Below, one piece after another: positions 1 to 10,538 of a stretch of 64,000 nucleotides of DNA. Source of the DNA: Agapetus fuscipes. Its lineage: Eukaryota > Arthropoda > Insecta > Trichoptera > Glossosomatidae. The notes under the pieces were generated by a model. The model was given only the letters and a program-made list of their open reading frames with translations. It had not been told where the DNA came from and did not search any database. Positions within the stretch are counted from its first letter, which is position 1. Every line of letters starts with the position of its first letter. Made by a program: the position numbers and the translations under genes. The stretch is from NCBI GenBank assembly GCA_951799405.1, contig OX637333.1:17545960-17609959 (forward strand). Reading direction: 5' to 3'.

Positions 1-659
1 ATCAAATTGATTGACATGCCCTTTGTCAAACTGGCATGAGTTAGCTGTGTGTTTGAGTTTATTGAATACTTTGTTTTAGCCTAGGTCAGGTTATTAAGTA
101 GAATTAATATTTAAATGGTGCTGTTAACTTGTACCTAATGTAGATGTAGCATGTAAGAGAAAGACAATAAAAGAGGAAACAACACATTATGTCACTAAAT
201 ATGTATTTCCCTTCATTCCTACCTGAACTCCACTCACTAGTAATTTTCGACGTGTCGTTTATGTCGTAAATTTGAATTTACGACGTGTATATTCGACGCG
301 TCAAATACTAGGTATAATACTCATTTTCGACGTCAAGTATTATACCTACCCAACCCTGCCTGTATTGCTTGCAATTGTCTTATAGTGGCATGAAACATGA
401 CTGCGTTTGCTATATGGCATTGTTTTGTCGGTACTGGTGCTTTTGTTTTTAGATTGTTCCAGCTGCTCTTATTGTCATGAAATGCCTTCAAACTGCTCGT
501 CCTGCTCTGAATTATCTTTTGATATCTTAAAACGGCTTGTGATACTTTTCACGATATTTTAGTGTCTGATACTGCTTGGTACCTGAAGATACCTTAAAAT
601 GCCTAAACTCACAATCTACAAAAAATCTAAGTATGGGAAAACGTTCGACCCATCGACAG
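1..659. other. non-coding, two small palindromes
   Basis: No gene recognised; it is downstream of the last visible slit exon, so probably intron. Two short inverted repeats stand out: 263-284 with 10-bp arms (GTCGTAAATT) and 310-347 with 12-bp arms (AGGTATAATACT). Both lie in a patch rich in CGACG words. Confidence 0.5.
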
Positions 660-1805
660 AACTCTAAGAAAAAAATGACTTTTGAAAATTAAAAAAAATA
701 AACTTTTTAACTTTTTTATTTTTATATATAAGACACTTTGTATGAATTTTTACTTTTTAAATATTTGTTCGAAGAAATTTTCGACAGAAAAAAAGTTTCT
801 TCCAACATTTATGCGTTTTACAAAAATGCATTTTAAATTTGAGTATGAGGCGTATAACTCCAGAATGGCCGCTTGCAGAGCAATATATTTTTTTAGTTTG
901 TATGGCGAGTATGCAAAATATACACTTGGCGGGATTGCCCTATTACATATCTTTACATTTTGTAAAATTTAAATTGTAAATGTAGCATCAAAATAGTTGA
1001 TTTTTTTACTTATAAATTTTACTTTTTTGTGTAAATCAGGTTTTTCAAAACTTTGTTTGAAAAAATTTGTCATTAAAAAAAGTTTTCTTCCAAAAAATAT
1101 TGATATTAACAAAAAAAACTTGATCATTGTGAATAAACCTTCAGAATTATAAAATAAACGCCAGGAGAATGTTTAATATTAGAGAAACCAAAAAAAACGT
1201 ATGGCAGCTACTCTTAATCCTTCATGTATTTTTTGTTTTTTTTTTAAAATATGTAAGTCTGTTTATGTTCAGGTGGCATGCTTAATTTCAATGTTCCAAC
1301 TTAATGCATGCGCCCGTTGTGCCACCTGAAAGTTATTGTTTTTTATTCTTTTCTATGGAGGTATTTACAAATTTTGTTTGAAGACTTTACTTTTAGCGAA
1401 ATAGTTTCTTCCAAAAGTTGTTAAAACTACTATGAGACATGACTGTTTCGAATATCAAGTCTGTAAATTTAAAATGGCCGCCAGCGGCAAGATTTCAATT
1501 TTCAGTCTGTATGGCAGGTATGCGAAATATGCACGTGACGTCATCCAGACCCTGACAGTTGTTTAGCCACTAACACTTTATGGGGGTGTGCAAAATTTCA
1601 GAATCGTGCTGCTAACGGTCTGGGCGCCTAAAATGGTACAAATATACAAACAAACGGACAAACGGACAAACAAACAAACAAACACCAAAAATTCTGGATA
1701 TGAGGTTTAGTCCAGTCCGTCAATAGAAACACTTGTTGGAAAAACATTTTTGCAAATTCGAAAAAAACAGACGCAAATACCCTCTCCTTTTTTATATATA
1801 AGATA
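660..1805 (+). repeat. decayed transposon tail with internal duplication
   Basis: The segment ends in a CAAACAAA-rich run followed by TTTTTATATATAAGATA, a tail type common at the 3' ends of insect retroposons. Two diverged copies of one unit are visible, about 780-955 and 1395-1560. They share TTTCTTCCAA, AATGGCCGC and a TGTATGGC-AGTATGC-AAATAT-CAC series. A short inverted repeat with CAGGTGGCA arms lies near 1270-1330. The 96-residue ORF inside it is low-complexity and matches nothing I know. Confidence 0.45.
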
Positions 1806-2832
1806 AAAATAATACATTAATAATTAATTTTTTTTTAATTATAATATAATTATAACACTAAGTATCTCTAATAATGCCAGACCTGCAGTAGATACTTTCG
1901 GTGAAATAGGTAATTGAATAACGATTTTGTCAATTACAATAACAAAACACAAAAACATTGCTCCTGTATAATTAGCTCAATGGCGTTTACAGTAAACAAG
2001 AACTAAGGCAGCGAGTTGAAAAGCTAAATTCCAATTTTTAAAAAAGAGTTCCGTTTGGTAAAGGCTGTTGATGAATAAAATCTTTTATTCCATTTTCAAA
2101 TTTTGTACCTACCAGTTTATTTTATTAATTTGATTTTGTTTAACCTCTTACAATATTTCAAACCGAACACATTTAATGAAATTTGAATATGGAACAGAAA
2201 TCTGTCAATTAGATGAAGTTGGATATGATCAATTCCCATATAAAAACGACGTTCAGCATTTCACAAATTTAAACATGTTCTCTGTTATTTTATCAACTTT
2301 TTTGTTCGCTAAAACCCTTCCCAGATTACGTACTTTATTCTGAAACGAAAGACAGCCAAAATCATTTCGTCCTTCACCATTTTATCGCATTACCAACAAA
2401 CGCTTTTTTGGTTTTATAGATACACTATTTTTGTCATTCAATTTTTGAAAATTCATTACACCATACATTTTTCTTGTGTGCAGACAGTGCAAGTAACACA
2501 AATACTACACTCATCTGAGAGGTAAAAGTGAATAAGTACTTACTTACCTAAATTTTATTTTTTTATCGCTGAAATAAAATGAAATGTGGGAGTTAATTCA
2601 ATCAGATGGAAGGATTAAAACTATTGCTAAATTGACAAAAAACAAATCAGTTCATTCTGATGATTGGTTTACAAACTAGGAGAAAAAATACACATTAAAA
2701 TCTTCTTTCTGCGATATCTCAAAATAATGAATCTGTACTTATTCAGTTTAACCTATTAGGTGGCGAAATATAGATACAACTTGGAAAGTAATGGGCTTAG
2801 ATTGTGTCCCTGGGTGACATCAGTCATTGTAC
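1806..2832. other. slit intron, nothing recognised
   Basis: AT-rich non-coding sequence directly downstream of the domain-4 LRRCT exon. No EGF-type exon, with its closely spaced cysteines, was seen on the minus strand. Confidence 0.5.
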
Positions 2833-2996
2833 CTTTGCATTGGAAGCTGGTGACTGGTGTGCTGAGTAGAAGGCGGTCCTTCATGTCGGGAGGGTCAGAG
2901 CAGCGAGCTATCCCAGGCTCCACATAGTCCACCTTCACCCACTCTGCTAGCCAGCGCAGGGAGCAGTCACAGTACAGAGGATTGGAACCCAAGGCA
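2833..2996 (-). CDS. sli: slit exon: domain 4 LRRCT cap
   Basis: Encodes the C-terminal cap of the fourth LRR domain. It has the NPLYCDC start, the tryptophans of the capping helix, the YVEPGIARC segment typical of Slit domain 4, and a closing FQCK. The four cap cysteines are present. The acceptor is TTTTCCAG before 2996. The donor is AAAG/GTACAA after 2833, at the same place as the other LRRCT donors (phase 1). Domain 4 of Slit is known for dimerisation and heparan sulfate binding. The ORF reads on past the donor, but that stretch has no EGF cysteines and is taken as intron. Confidence 0.93.
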
Positions 2997-3017
2997 CTGG
3001 AAAATACAATACATCCA

Positions 3018-3245
3018 TAATCTAAGTTGCAAAGATATATTACAATTAAGATTAAGAGTATTAAGACACATATAAGTTAGCGCTTAAACATGCCGCACGT
3101 GAACCTACAATATAAAACCCAATCTCAAATGAAATAAACCCTGCAACTTTTGCCGACCTTCCCTGAAACAGGGGCGACATTGACAAAGTGGCCCATTTTG
3201 TACAGTATGTTTGGTCAGCCTCATACCAACCGATAAGTCAAGGAA
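3018..3245 (+). repeat. family D repeat, full copy
   Basis: A full copy of the commonest repeat of the window. It starts TAATCTAAGTTGCAAAGATAT and ends ATACCAACCGATAAGTCAAGGAA, with the internal markers GCCGACCTTCCCTGAAACAG and TGGTCAGCCTCATACC. It starts only 22 bp from the exon at 2996, so its end lies beside the acceptor of the domain-4 LRRCT exon. Confidence 0.85.
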
Positions 3246-3374
3246 TATAAAGGTTAAGAGCGCTCTCGAAGATTTGTAATTTTAAAATTTGCATTCGTTT
3301 AGTTTGTATTTCTGCCAGAGCAGCGCTGTACATAAATTTGTCTTGGCAGTTCGTTCCTATTAGGTATATTAACT

Positions 3375-3780
3375 TATAATATCTGTGGACTAGAAATTAT
3401 TTTAACCAAAATAGACGTATATATCTGTCTCAACTTACTTACGAAAATGGTCATTAGTAATAAAAATAACAAAGAACTTCACAGTTGCATTTCCATGTGT
3501 ACAAAAAACTCGGCAGAACGTTTTTTTTTTTTTTTAATGTTGGTACCATTTCAAATAACGGCTGCCGACTAGACCGGAAATAGCTAGAGTTGACAGATAA
3601 CACACGTTATAAATATTGTGATCGCCAAAATTCGTGCCAAAAACTTTATCACTCATTTCATTCCATTTCAAAACGGCGCTCTCTTATCATTTGTAATTTA
3701 AAATAAATTAGCCTGATATTATTATTATTATTCATTAAAACCACTGCAACGTGTGACAGGAGAGAAACGCAAGTGGTAGC
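3375..3780 (+). repeat. family G repeat, copy 1
   Basis: Matches 58121-58606 over about 400 bp. Shared landmarks include ATCTGTGGAC, CAACTTACTTACGAAAATGG, GGTACCATT, GACCGGAAATAGCTA and CGTTATAAATATTGTGATCG. Both copies lie next to or inside a family D copy. No ORF and no clear terminal inverted repeats. Confidence 0.7.
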
Positions 3781-4322
3781 ATGTCGATGCTTAAGTTCTT
3801 GTTTGCCGTATAGACCATTAAGCTAATTTTACATGAGCAATGTTTGCATGTGTACTGGACCAATGTGTCTTAAAAACAGGAAACTGATTTCAAAAATATT
3901 TCAAACAACTCTCACATTATCGAATTTTACGTTTTTTCTTAGCTCAGATTGTGTAGAATTTGATTCTTAAGACATTAAAAAGTCATATTTGACAGAATTA
4001 GTCTATAGGGCAAACAAGAACTGGGGGAGCGAAGATGTATCAAATCAGCAAGTAAGTTTCCGCTCCTCTATGTAATAACTCATGGGTAGCTATGTCCCAC
4101 ATTTTTTCTACGCCATTTTTTATGCAATGCAGATAGGCTCAACCTTTTCAATCGTTGTATAAATTACATCACAAATATTTCATATTTCAAAAGAGGAAAG
4201 AGCGATACTAAAAATGTATTTGATTGTATGGGTAGACTGAGATGTGAATAAAAGATGAAATATCTATTAACTTCCTTAGTTTTATTTTATCAAAGAAATA
4301 ATAGTTTCAAAATTTATATTTT

Positions 4323-4450
4323 TAGTAATAATAATATCAGGATGATTTATTTTGCGAGCGCTGTTTTGTGTAAATTACACCTCAAGAGCCCTCAGCGAGC
4401 TTGGTCGTTGCTAAAGAAAGCGTCGATTCTCAATCAAGACCAAGTTGCTG
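4323..4450 (-). repeat. tRNA-derived SINE, 3' part
   Basis: Reverse-orientation 3' half of the SINE seen complete at 18085-18385. It shares the ATCATCCTGATATTATTA-type tail, the AGCGCT core and the CGACCAAGCTCGC..GAGGGCTCTTGAGG block. The tRNA-like head is missing. Confidence 0.7.
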
Positions 4451-4835
4451 TAGAGCTGGATGAACTTTGGTGACGGGTCTTGGTAATGGTTTGTGTATTT
4501 CCAGTATATTAATTCATTAGAACTTTGAAACACATGTAAATAAAAAAAAAAACAAGTTTTTAGTTACTCGTAAGCGTAACTACATAATAATGTTATGGAT
4601 ATGTGAAGGTTCCAAGGAATTTTATGAAAATAGTGGTCAATATATGTAGTGCATACACGCAGAATTTCTTAGTAAATATTTAGTTTTCACATACTGTAAA
4701 ATTGTGTTTCCTTTCTCGCAATTTCGCTTTCTTGATGACTAAAATTATTTTTTAGGGTAAGATCCGTAGGAAGTAGAATGTCGACCGATTATTTCTAAAA
4801 TAGTAATGATAAATTTCTAAGTTAAGTATCAAAGT

Positions 4836-5035
4836 CTTAATCTAAATTAAAGTTGCAAAGATATATATCATTTCAGATTCATATTAAATGCATTCCCACA
4901 AGCACACACATAGAAGTTGAACATAAGCCCTGCAACTTTTGCCGACCTTCCCAGAAACAGGGGTGACATTAGCAAAGTGAACCATCTTTGTACAGTATGG
5001 GTGGTCAGCTTCATACCAACCTATAAGTCAAGGAA
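4836..5035 (+). repeat. family D repeat, full copy
   Basis: Begins near AAAGTTGCAAAGATATAT and ends ACCAACCTATAAGTCAAGGA. The middle (GCCGACCTTCCCAGAAACAG) matches the copy at 3018, with a few differences and a shorter centre. Confidence 0.8.
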
Positions 5036-5756
5036 TGTCTTATTAACAAATTGTTGATTGCAAAAAATAATATTTATTTAAAACGTAACATGGAAAATAT
5101 TCACTGCGAAAATGTTGCGTATCACTTGCTGACCTAATTCAAAGTAGTAGAGAGTGTTTTTTATAGCTCAAAGCCAGCGCGGTATAGGGCTGCTTTCGGC
5201 GAGCTCCTGAGAGTGAATGGAAGAAAAGAGGAAAGGCATGCAATTTAAAGCCATTTGTAAAATAATAAAATAAATAGATCTTATGAAAAATAAAATTTGA
5301 AAAAAATTACAAGTAAACTTAAGATTCTATTTTTTAATATTTGAAAATTATTGGTCACAAAAAACGATTTTGTGAGATTTTATTTGGAGATACAATACAC
5401 ACTTTTTTTTAAGTTTTTGCTTCTAGATTTTTTGTTTTATTCCAGTTTTCTTAATCTCAATCAAACTTAAAATCACACTACAAACTAAAACAGGATATTA
5501 AGACCCCATAGAGCGAATACGTCCAAAACGGTGTTCTGGGTTTTAAATGTCCATTATGTTAACTTTTTTTTTTTAATCTGTTACTGTCAGAATAAAATAA
5601 AGAAATGTATACTTTACAGATTGACCGTTTCCAAAAATGATAAAAGTTATTTGAATTCTGTCAAAATGTACACAAACTTATGAAATATTACGAAATAATG
5701 CTATCTGGGTTCAATGAATAACTTGAATTTTATGAATGAAAGTATACAAAAAATAT
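5036..5756. other. slit intron, nothing recognised
   Basis: AT-rich spacer between a family D copy and the left LTR of the gypsy element. No ORF or repeat structure of note. Confidence 0.5.
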
Positions 5757-6275
5757 TGTTACGAAATTAGGGTTCAATTGTCTTTCCAAATTAAAAAATA
5801 CACAGGTCTTCTTCAATAGTTATTTATTTTACACAGTTACAAAATTTATTTTCACACTACTTTCTCGATTATTCCACTTGGTTTTGGTTCACTGATCAGA
5901 TGACTTCGATGTGTTTGTAAGTCTCTATGATACTGGCCGCTCTGCAGGCCATTTGCACCCTTTATACTCTTTAGAGCAGTATAATCTAGACCTATAGTTG
6001 CTAGAAGGTTCCAGAGTAATTATTACTTCTCGATGTTTCACGTACTACCTAGACACAACCAAAATCCTACCTACCAATGCAATACAGTATTCCTATAATT
6101 ATAACAAATACCTACTTAGCCTAGAGAATTCTACACTTATACATAATTATCGATCTTACCTACCAATACTTTTGAGGATTCTTATAACTATAATTATCCA
6201 TACTTATTTCAATATTTATATTTACATAACACTATAACTACCCATACTTATTTCAATATTTATATTTACATAACA
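5757..6275 (-). repeat. 3' LTR of the gypsy element
   Basis: 519 bp bounded by TGTTA and TAACA. It contains a tandem duplication of 44 bp (6198-6241 and 6242-6278) that spans the LTR/internal border, so the original LTR end may be TAACA at 6227-6231. TTTATACTCT near 5960 is a TATA-like box on the plus strand only, so the promoter itself is not resolved. Confidence 0.9.
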
Positions 6276-6290
6276 CTACCCCCCACCTAG
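6276..6290 (-). promoter_or_regulatory. polypurine tract
   Basis: On the minus strand AGGTGGGGGGTAG directly precedes the TGTTATG start of the 3' LTR. This is the expected place of the plus-strand primer. The tract also encodes the last residues of pol (GGG) and its TAG stop, so coding sequence runs right up to the LTR. Confidence 0.8.
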
Positions 6291-9200
6291 ACTGTTTCGT
6301 CCCGGAACAGTCTTGACTCTGTGTAGGTAGGGGCATGCTGATCCACGTCGACACCCTGTGGTCAGGAAGAAGTGGCAGTCCACGGATTTCTCCCCACTGG
6401 CTCTCGGCTGCGCTTGCTCGCAGCACACCATGACGCTGATGCCGACTCCCGAGAACACTGCTTCAATCATACTCCGGATTATCCGCCAGTCTCGATTAGC
6501 GCGGCCGCCACCCATCTTCGGTATTGCCAGACGCGCCTGCTGATCCTCCAACATGTAGTCACGCAGCTCAACAAGGCCGTCCCACAATGCCTTGTAGTCC
6601 TCTTCCAGGTTGCTGGAATCCGGGACAACCAGGCAGTATGCTTGTTGACGCCCCTTCGGTAGTCTCAGAGCTCTTCCTTGCGGGCTGCTCGAGGGTTGCG
6701 GTTCTCCGAATTTGTATCGGAAGACCCGTGCAATTCCTCTAGACATATCTAGATCTTCCGGTACACTGCATGCCAGTGTGTGGTCCCTAGTGACCTCAAA
6801 TAAGTCCTTGTGGACTTCTGTGGTCACTCCATGGCGAAACTTCTGCCCTGCCTTCGCGTTCTCCCAAAACGTCTCAAAGGCTGGTGATCTTTCGGATGCG
6901 ACGCACTGTCGTACTTTTTGGGCTGGTTGGTCATCATTATCGCCTAGGTATGGTGAGAGGCGATTGTAGTGCACGACCCTTGGTTTTCCGTTTGGTCTCT
7001 TTTTTATGCGGTAGACCACATCGTTGATGCGCTCCAAGATCTCGTACGGCCCGTCCCAGGAACGCTGAAGTTTCGGACAGTATCCTTGGCGCCTCTTGGG
7101 GTCAAAAAGCCACACCCAGTCACCAGCTTTGTACCCCATGCTGTCAGCTCTGGTGTCATAGCGCTCCTTCATTTGATCGCTGGCTTCCCCGATGTTCATG
7201 CGGACCTGATCATGGATGTCATCCAGCCTCCTGCGAAGGTCTGTCACATAGTCTTCTCCGGCTAGGTCTTCACCTGGTTTGCAGCCAAATTTGAGATCAC
7301 AAGGAAGTCGCATTTCTCGCCCAAACAGTATGCTGCTGGGAGTCTTCTTCGTCGTTTCCTGAACAGCCGACCGGTAAGCCAATAAGAACAAAGGCAGATG
7401 TCGGTCCCAGTCCCGCTGATGGCTGGACACTACTTTGGCTAAGTACCTCCCCACGGTACGGTTCATCCTTTCCACCATTCCATCAGACTGTGGATGTAGC
7501 GCAGTGGTCCTGGTCTTGTAGATCCCTAGCCGCTCACACATTTGCTGGAAGATAGCAGCTTCAAAGTTCCTTCCCTGATCAGAATGTAATTCCAGGGGTA
7601 CGCCAAACCTGCTGATAAATTCGGTAACTAGAACTTCAGTCACGGTTACGGCCTCTTGGTTAGGGATTGAGTAAGCTTCCACCCACTTGCTGAAGTAATC
7701 CATCACCACCATGATGTACTTGTTACCCTTCTCAGTTGTAGGAAATGGGCCGGCTATGTCGATGGCAATTCTTTCAAAGGGGCTGCCAACATTGTACTGA
7801 CGCATTGGTGCTCGCCTTTTCCTTTGCGGTCCATTGGCCGTTGCACAGGTTACACATTTTCGACACCAATCTTTGACGTCTTCGCTGCAGTTGATCCAGT
7901 AAAATCGCTCTTTCACTTTCTCCAGCGTCTTCTTAACGCCTAGATGTCCTCCAGAAGTTCCTCCATGCAGCAGTCCAAGGATTTCCGGTACTCGGCTCCT
8001 CGGAACGAGGGTTTGCTTTCTTCTAAGTGTGCCGTCTTCCTTCTCGATCTTTCGTTTCAGAAGCCCTCCTTCTATCACTATGGATCCCCATTGAGCCCAA
8101 TAAGCCTTGACAGTTGGTGATAAGGGGGCGAGTTTTTCCCAGGTTGGCCTTTCTCTTTCTCGCGCCCATTCCATCACATACTTCAAGTCCGGATCATTCA
8201 GTTGGTCTTGCGCCAATTTGTCATCTTGCCAGTCCTCATCTTCGGTGGTCGTCCTTTGGACAATTGCTACCTTGTCCTCCATCCTGCTGCAATGTTTGCA
8301 GTCACTGGCGCATGGTCGTCTGGATAATGCATCCGCATTTCGATGAAGCGTGCCAGGTCTATGTTCGGAGTCATAATCATACTCCTGGAGCCTTTCAATC
8401 CATCTAGCCACTTGCCCTTCTGGGTTTTTGAATTTCAGAAGCCAAACCAGTGCAGCATGATCAGTCCGTAGTGTGAATTTTCTCCCGTACAAGTATTTGC
8501 GGAAGTGTTCCACTGATTTTATCACGGCAAGAAGCTCTCGTCTGGTCACGCAATAATTTCGTTCTGGCTTGGAAAGCACTTTACTGAAGTAACCCAGAAC
8601 AGTCTCATGCCCATCCTGTATTTGGGAAAGGACACCTCCTATCCCCACATTACTAGCGTCGGTATCCAGGATGAACTTTCCATCTTTTCGTGGGTAGCTC
8701 AAGATGGGGGCACTTGTTAATCTTCCCTTAAGCTCTTCAAATGCTTGTGCGCAGGAATCACTCCAATGGAAGCGAGTGTTTTCTTCCGTAAGCTTGGTGA
8801 GCGGTTTTGCAATGTCCGCAAATCTTGGCACAAACCTCCTGTAATAAGTGCACAGCCCCAGGAAGCTCCTAGTTTCATGTTTGTCCTTCAGCACGGGCCA
8901 GTCTCTTACTGCCTTGATTTTGGCAGGGTCAACTTCAACTCCACGTTGAGAAACTATGTGTCCCAGGTAATTTACTTGTTTCTTGAACAGGTTACACTTT
9001 TTCGGGTTGAGCTTCAGTCCAGCGTCTTGTAGTCGCCCGAAAACTTGCTCCAGATTTCTCAACTGATGGTTGAAGTCCTTTCCCAGGATGATTATGTCAT
9101 CCAAGTATACAAGGCAGGTTTCCCATGACAGTCCTCGCAGCACATTCTCCATCAGCCTTTCAAACGTGGCGGGGGCATTGCATAAGCCAAATGGCATCAC

Positions 9201-10538
9201 GGTGAACTGCCAAAGTCCAGATCCAGTCGAGAATGCCGTTTTCTCCTTATCTTTGGCATCCAATTCAACTTGCCAGTAGCCACTTTTCAGGTCCAATGTG
9301 GAAAAAATGGTGCATCCTGCCAATGTGTCCAAGGTGTCGTCAATCCTTGGCAGAGGGTAACTATCCTTTTTCGTAACATCGTTGAGCAGTCTGTAGTCCA
9401 CACAAAATCTCGTGGTACCATCCTTCTTTTTCACCAGTACCACCGGGGATGTCCAAGGGCTACTTGATGGTTCTATGATGCCATCCTTGCTCATGTCTTT
9501 GATGATCTTGTCGGCTTCTTCCCGCTTTGCAAAGGGTAGTCTTCTTGGAGCCTGTTTGATTGGTCTTGCTTCTCCGGTGTCTATGCTATGTCGCACTACC
9601 TTGGTTCTTCCCAGACGGCCATTAGAGTCCTCGAAAATGTTCTGGTAGCGGCAGATCAAACTCCTCACTCTAAGTCTGTTTTCCTCGGTTAGACCTTGGG
9701 AAGCGTCGTGGACCAGGGTTTCCAATTGTGTCGATAATTTTCTTCCCTCGCATGTCATGTTTGTCATCTGTTGCACAATGGAAGTTATCCTCTCACATCT
9801 GCCCAAAACAAAACCTTCATTCATTTTAACTGGGTAGCTGTTCACATTCATGATCTTGACAGGAATGGTCTCCTGCGCGCGAATCACTGTTCTTGCCACC
9901 ATGACTCCTTTGTTAACATTGTCCATGTTCTCCGGTTCTATCATACAGATTTGGTCATTTGTACTACTGGAATCCAGGCGGGCACTCACTATCATCTCGG
10001 ATCGCCCCTTCACTTCGGTATTCTTGGCTAGGATCACACGTGCAGCCAGTTCTTTCCGTCTTTGCAGGATGACTTCTTCATTTTCAATTTTAATGGCACC
10101 TTTTTTTAAATTTAAGCTGCACCCAAATCTGTCCAGTATGTCCATTCCCAATATAACGTCTTCTTCAATGTTGGCCACCAACGTCCGATGATCAAAAGTG
10201 GTGCTGCCAATTTGGAAGGTGGCAATCGTCTCCCCATACACCTGTGCTGACTCTCCCGTGGCGGTGTGCAGAGACCACTTTGTTGGTGCAATCTGCTTAC
10301 CTCGTGCCACTATGTCGCGTCTCAGAATTGTCCTGGTTGCTCCCGTGTCCACCAGTAGTTCACGGGTTACTCCATCTATTATGCCATTGATAAAAATGCT
10401 GCTGGCTTTTCCTCTCACAGTTGCGACAGTAGCAGCAGATTTCAGGGCCTCTCCAGCGCGGGTCAACGGTTGCCCCTTCCCATTAACCCTTTCTAGTTTT
10501 CCGCAGCCTGTTTTCTGGGTTTCTGAGGCTTGGGACAC
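6276..10538 (-). CDS. pol: gypsy Pol: PR-RT-RNaseH-IN plus macrodomain and CCCH finger
   Basis: 1420 residues from the frame opening. Aspartic protease has DTG at 64-66. Reverse transcriptase has YLDD at 478-481. RNase H starts at LDTDAS (~624). The integrase zinc finger is H858, H865, C895, C898; its catalytic triad is D927, D987 and E1023 (D-x35-E). Beyond integrase there are about 200 extra residues. Residues ~1237-1372 look like a TARG1/Poa1p-type macrodomain: KDLFEV, LACSVPEDLDMSRGIARVF, then LAIPKMGGG..DW. Residues 1388-1406 form a C-x7-C-x5-C-x3-H finger. The two TARG1 catalytic positions (Lys and Asp) look replaced, so ADP-ribose binding without hydrolysis is more likely than catalysis. 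The frame lies -1 relative to gag with a 46-bp overlap. The start is set by the open frame, so it is not a true initiation site. Confidence 0.95.
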   Translation of the reverse strand: MSQASETQKTGCGKLERVNGKGQPLTRAGEALKSAATVATVRGKASSIFINGIIDGVTRELLVDTGATRTILRRDIVARGKQIAPTKWSLHTATGESAQVYGETIATFQIGSTTFDHRTLVANIEEDVILGMDILDRFGCSLNLKKGAIKIENEEVILQRRKELAARVILAKNTEVKGRSEMIVSARLDSSSTNDQICMIEPENMDNVNKGVMVARTVIRAQETIPVKIMNVNSYPVKMNEGFVLGRCERITSIVQQMTNMTCEGRKLSTQLETLVHDASQGLTEENRLRVRSLICRYQNIFEDSNGRLGRTKVVRHSIDTGEARPIKQAPRRLPFAKREEADKIIKDMSKDGIIEPSSSPWTSPVVLVKKKDGTTRFCVDYRLLNDVTKKDSYPLPRIDDTLDTLAGCTIFSTLDLKSGYWQVELDAKDKEKTAFSTGSGLWQFTVMPFGLCNAPATFERLMENVLRGLSWETCLVYLDDIIILGKDFNHQLRNLEQVFGRLQDAGLKLNPKKCNLFKKQVNYLGHIVSQRGVEVDPAKIKAVRDWPVLKDKHETRSFLGLCTYYRRFVPRFADIAKPLTKLTEENTRFHWSDSCAQAFEELKGRLTSAPILSYPRKDGKFILDTDASNVGIGGVLSQIQDGHETVLGYFSKVLSKPERNYCVTRRELLAVIKSVEHFRKYLYGRKFTLRTDHAALVWLLKFKNPEGQVARWIERLQEYDYDSEHRPGTLHRNADALSRRPCASDCKHCSRMEDKVAIVQRTTTEDEDWQDDKLAQDQLNDPDLKYVMEWARERERPTWEKLAPLSPTVKAYWAQWGSIVIEGGLLKRKIEKEDGTLRRKQTLVPRSRVPEILGLLHGGTSGGHLGVKKTLEKVKERFYWINCSEDVKDWCRKCVTCATANGPQRKRRAPMRQYNVGSPFERIAIDIAGPFPTTEKGNKYIMVVMDYFSKWVEAYSIPNQEAVTVTEVLVTEFISRFGVPLELHSDQGRNFEAAIFQQMCERLGIYKTRTTALHPQSDGMVERMNRTVGRYLAKVVSSHQRDWDRHLPLFLLAYRSAVQETTKKTPSSILFGREMRLPCDLKFGCKPGEDLAGEDYVTDLRRRLDDIHDQVRMNIGEASDQMKERYDTRADSMGYKAGDWVWLFDPKRRQGYCPKLQRSWDGPYEILERINDVVYRIKKRPNGKPRVVHYNRLSPYLGDNDDQPAQKVRQCVASERSPAFETFWENAKAGQKFRHGVTTEVHKDLFEVTRDHTLACSVPEDLDMSRGIARVFRYKFGEPQPSSSPQGRALRLPKGRQQAYCLVVPDSSNLEEDYKALWDGLVELRDYMLEDQQARLAIPKMGGGRANRDWRIIRSMIEAVFSGVGISVMVCCEQAQPRASGEKSVDCHFFLTTGCRRGSACPYLHRVKTVPGRNSLGGG

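Noticed and set aside
2756..2832. Extension of the last slit exon to the ORF stop
   Set aside because: The GTACAA donor is at the same position and phase as in the other LRRCT exons, and the extension has no EGF cysteines.
4255..4473. 72-codon frame
   Set aside because: Its second half is the reverse complement of the SINE 3' part.
5757..6275. Possible env gene of the gypsy element
   Set aside because: Pol ends at the polypurine tract and the LTR follows directly; there is no room for a third ORF.
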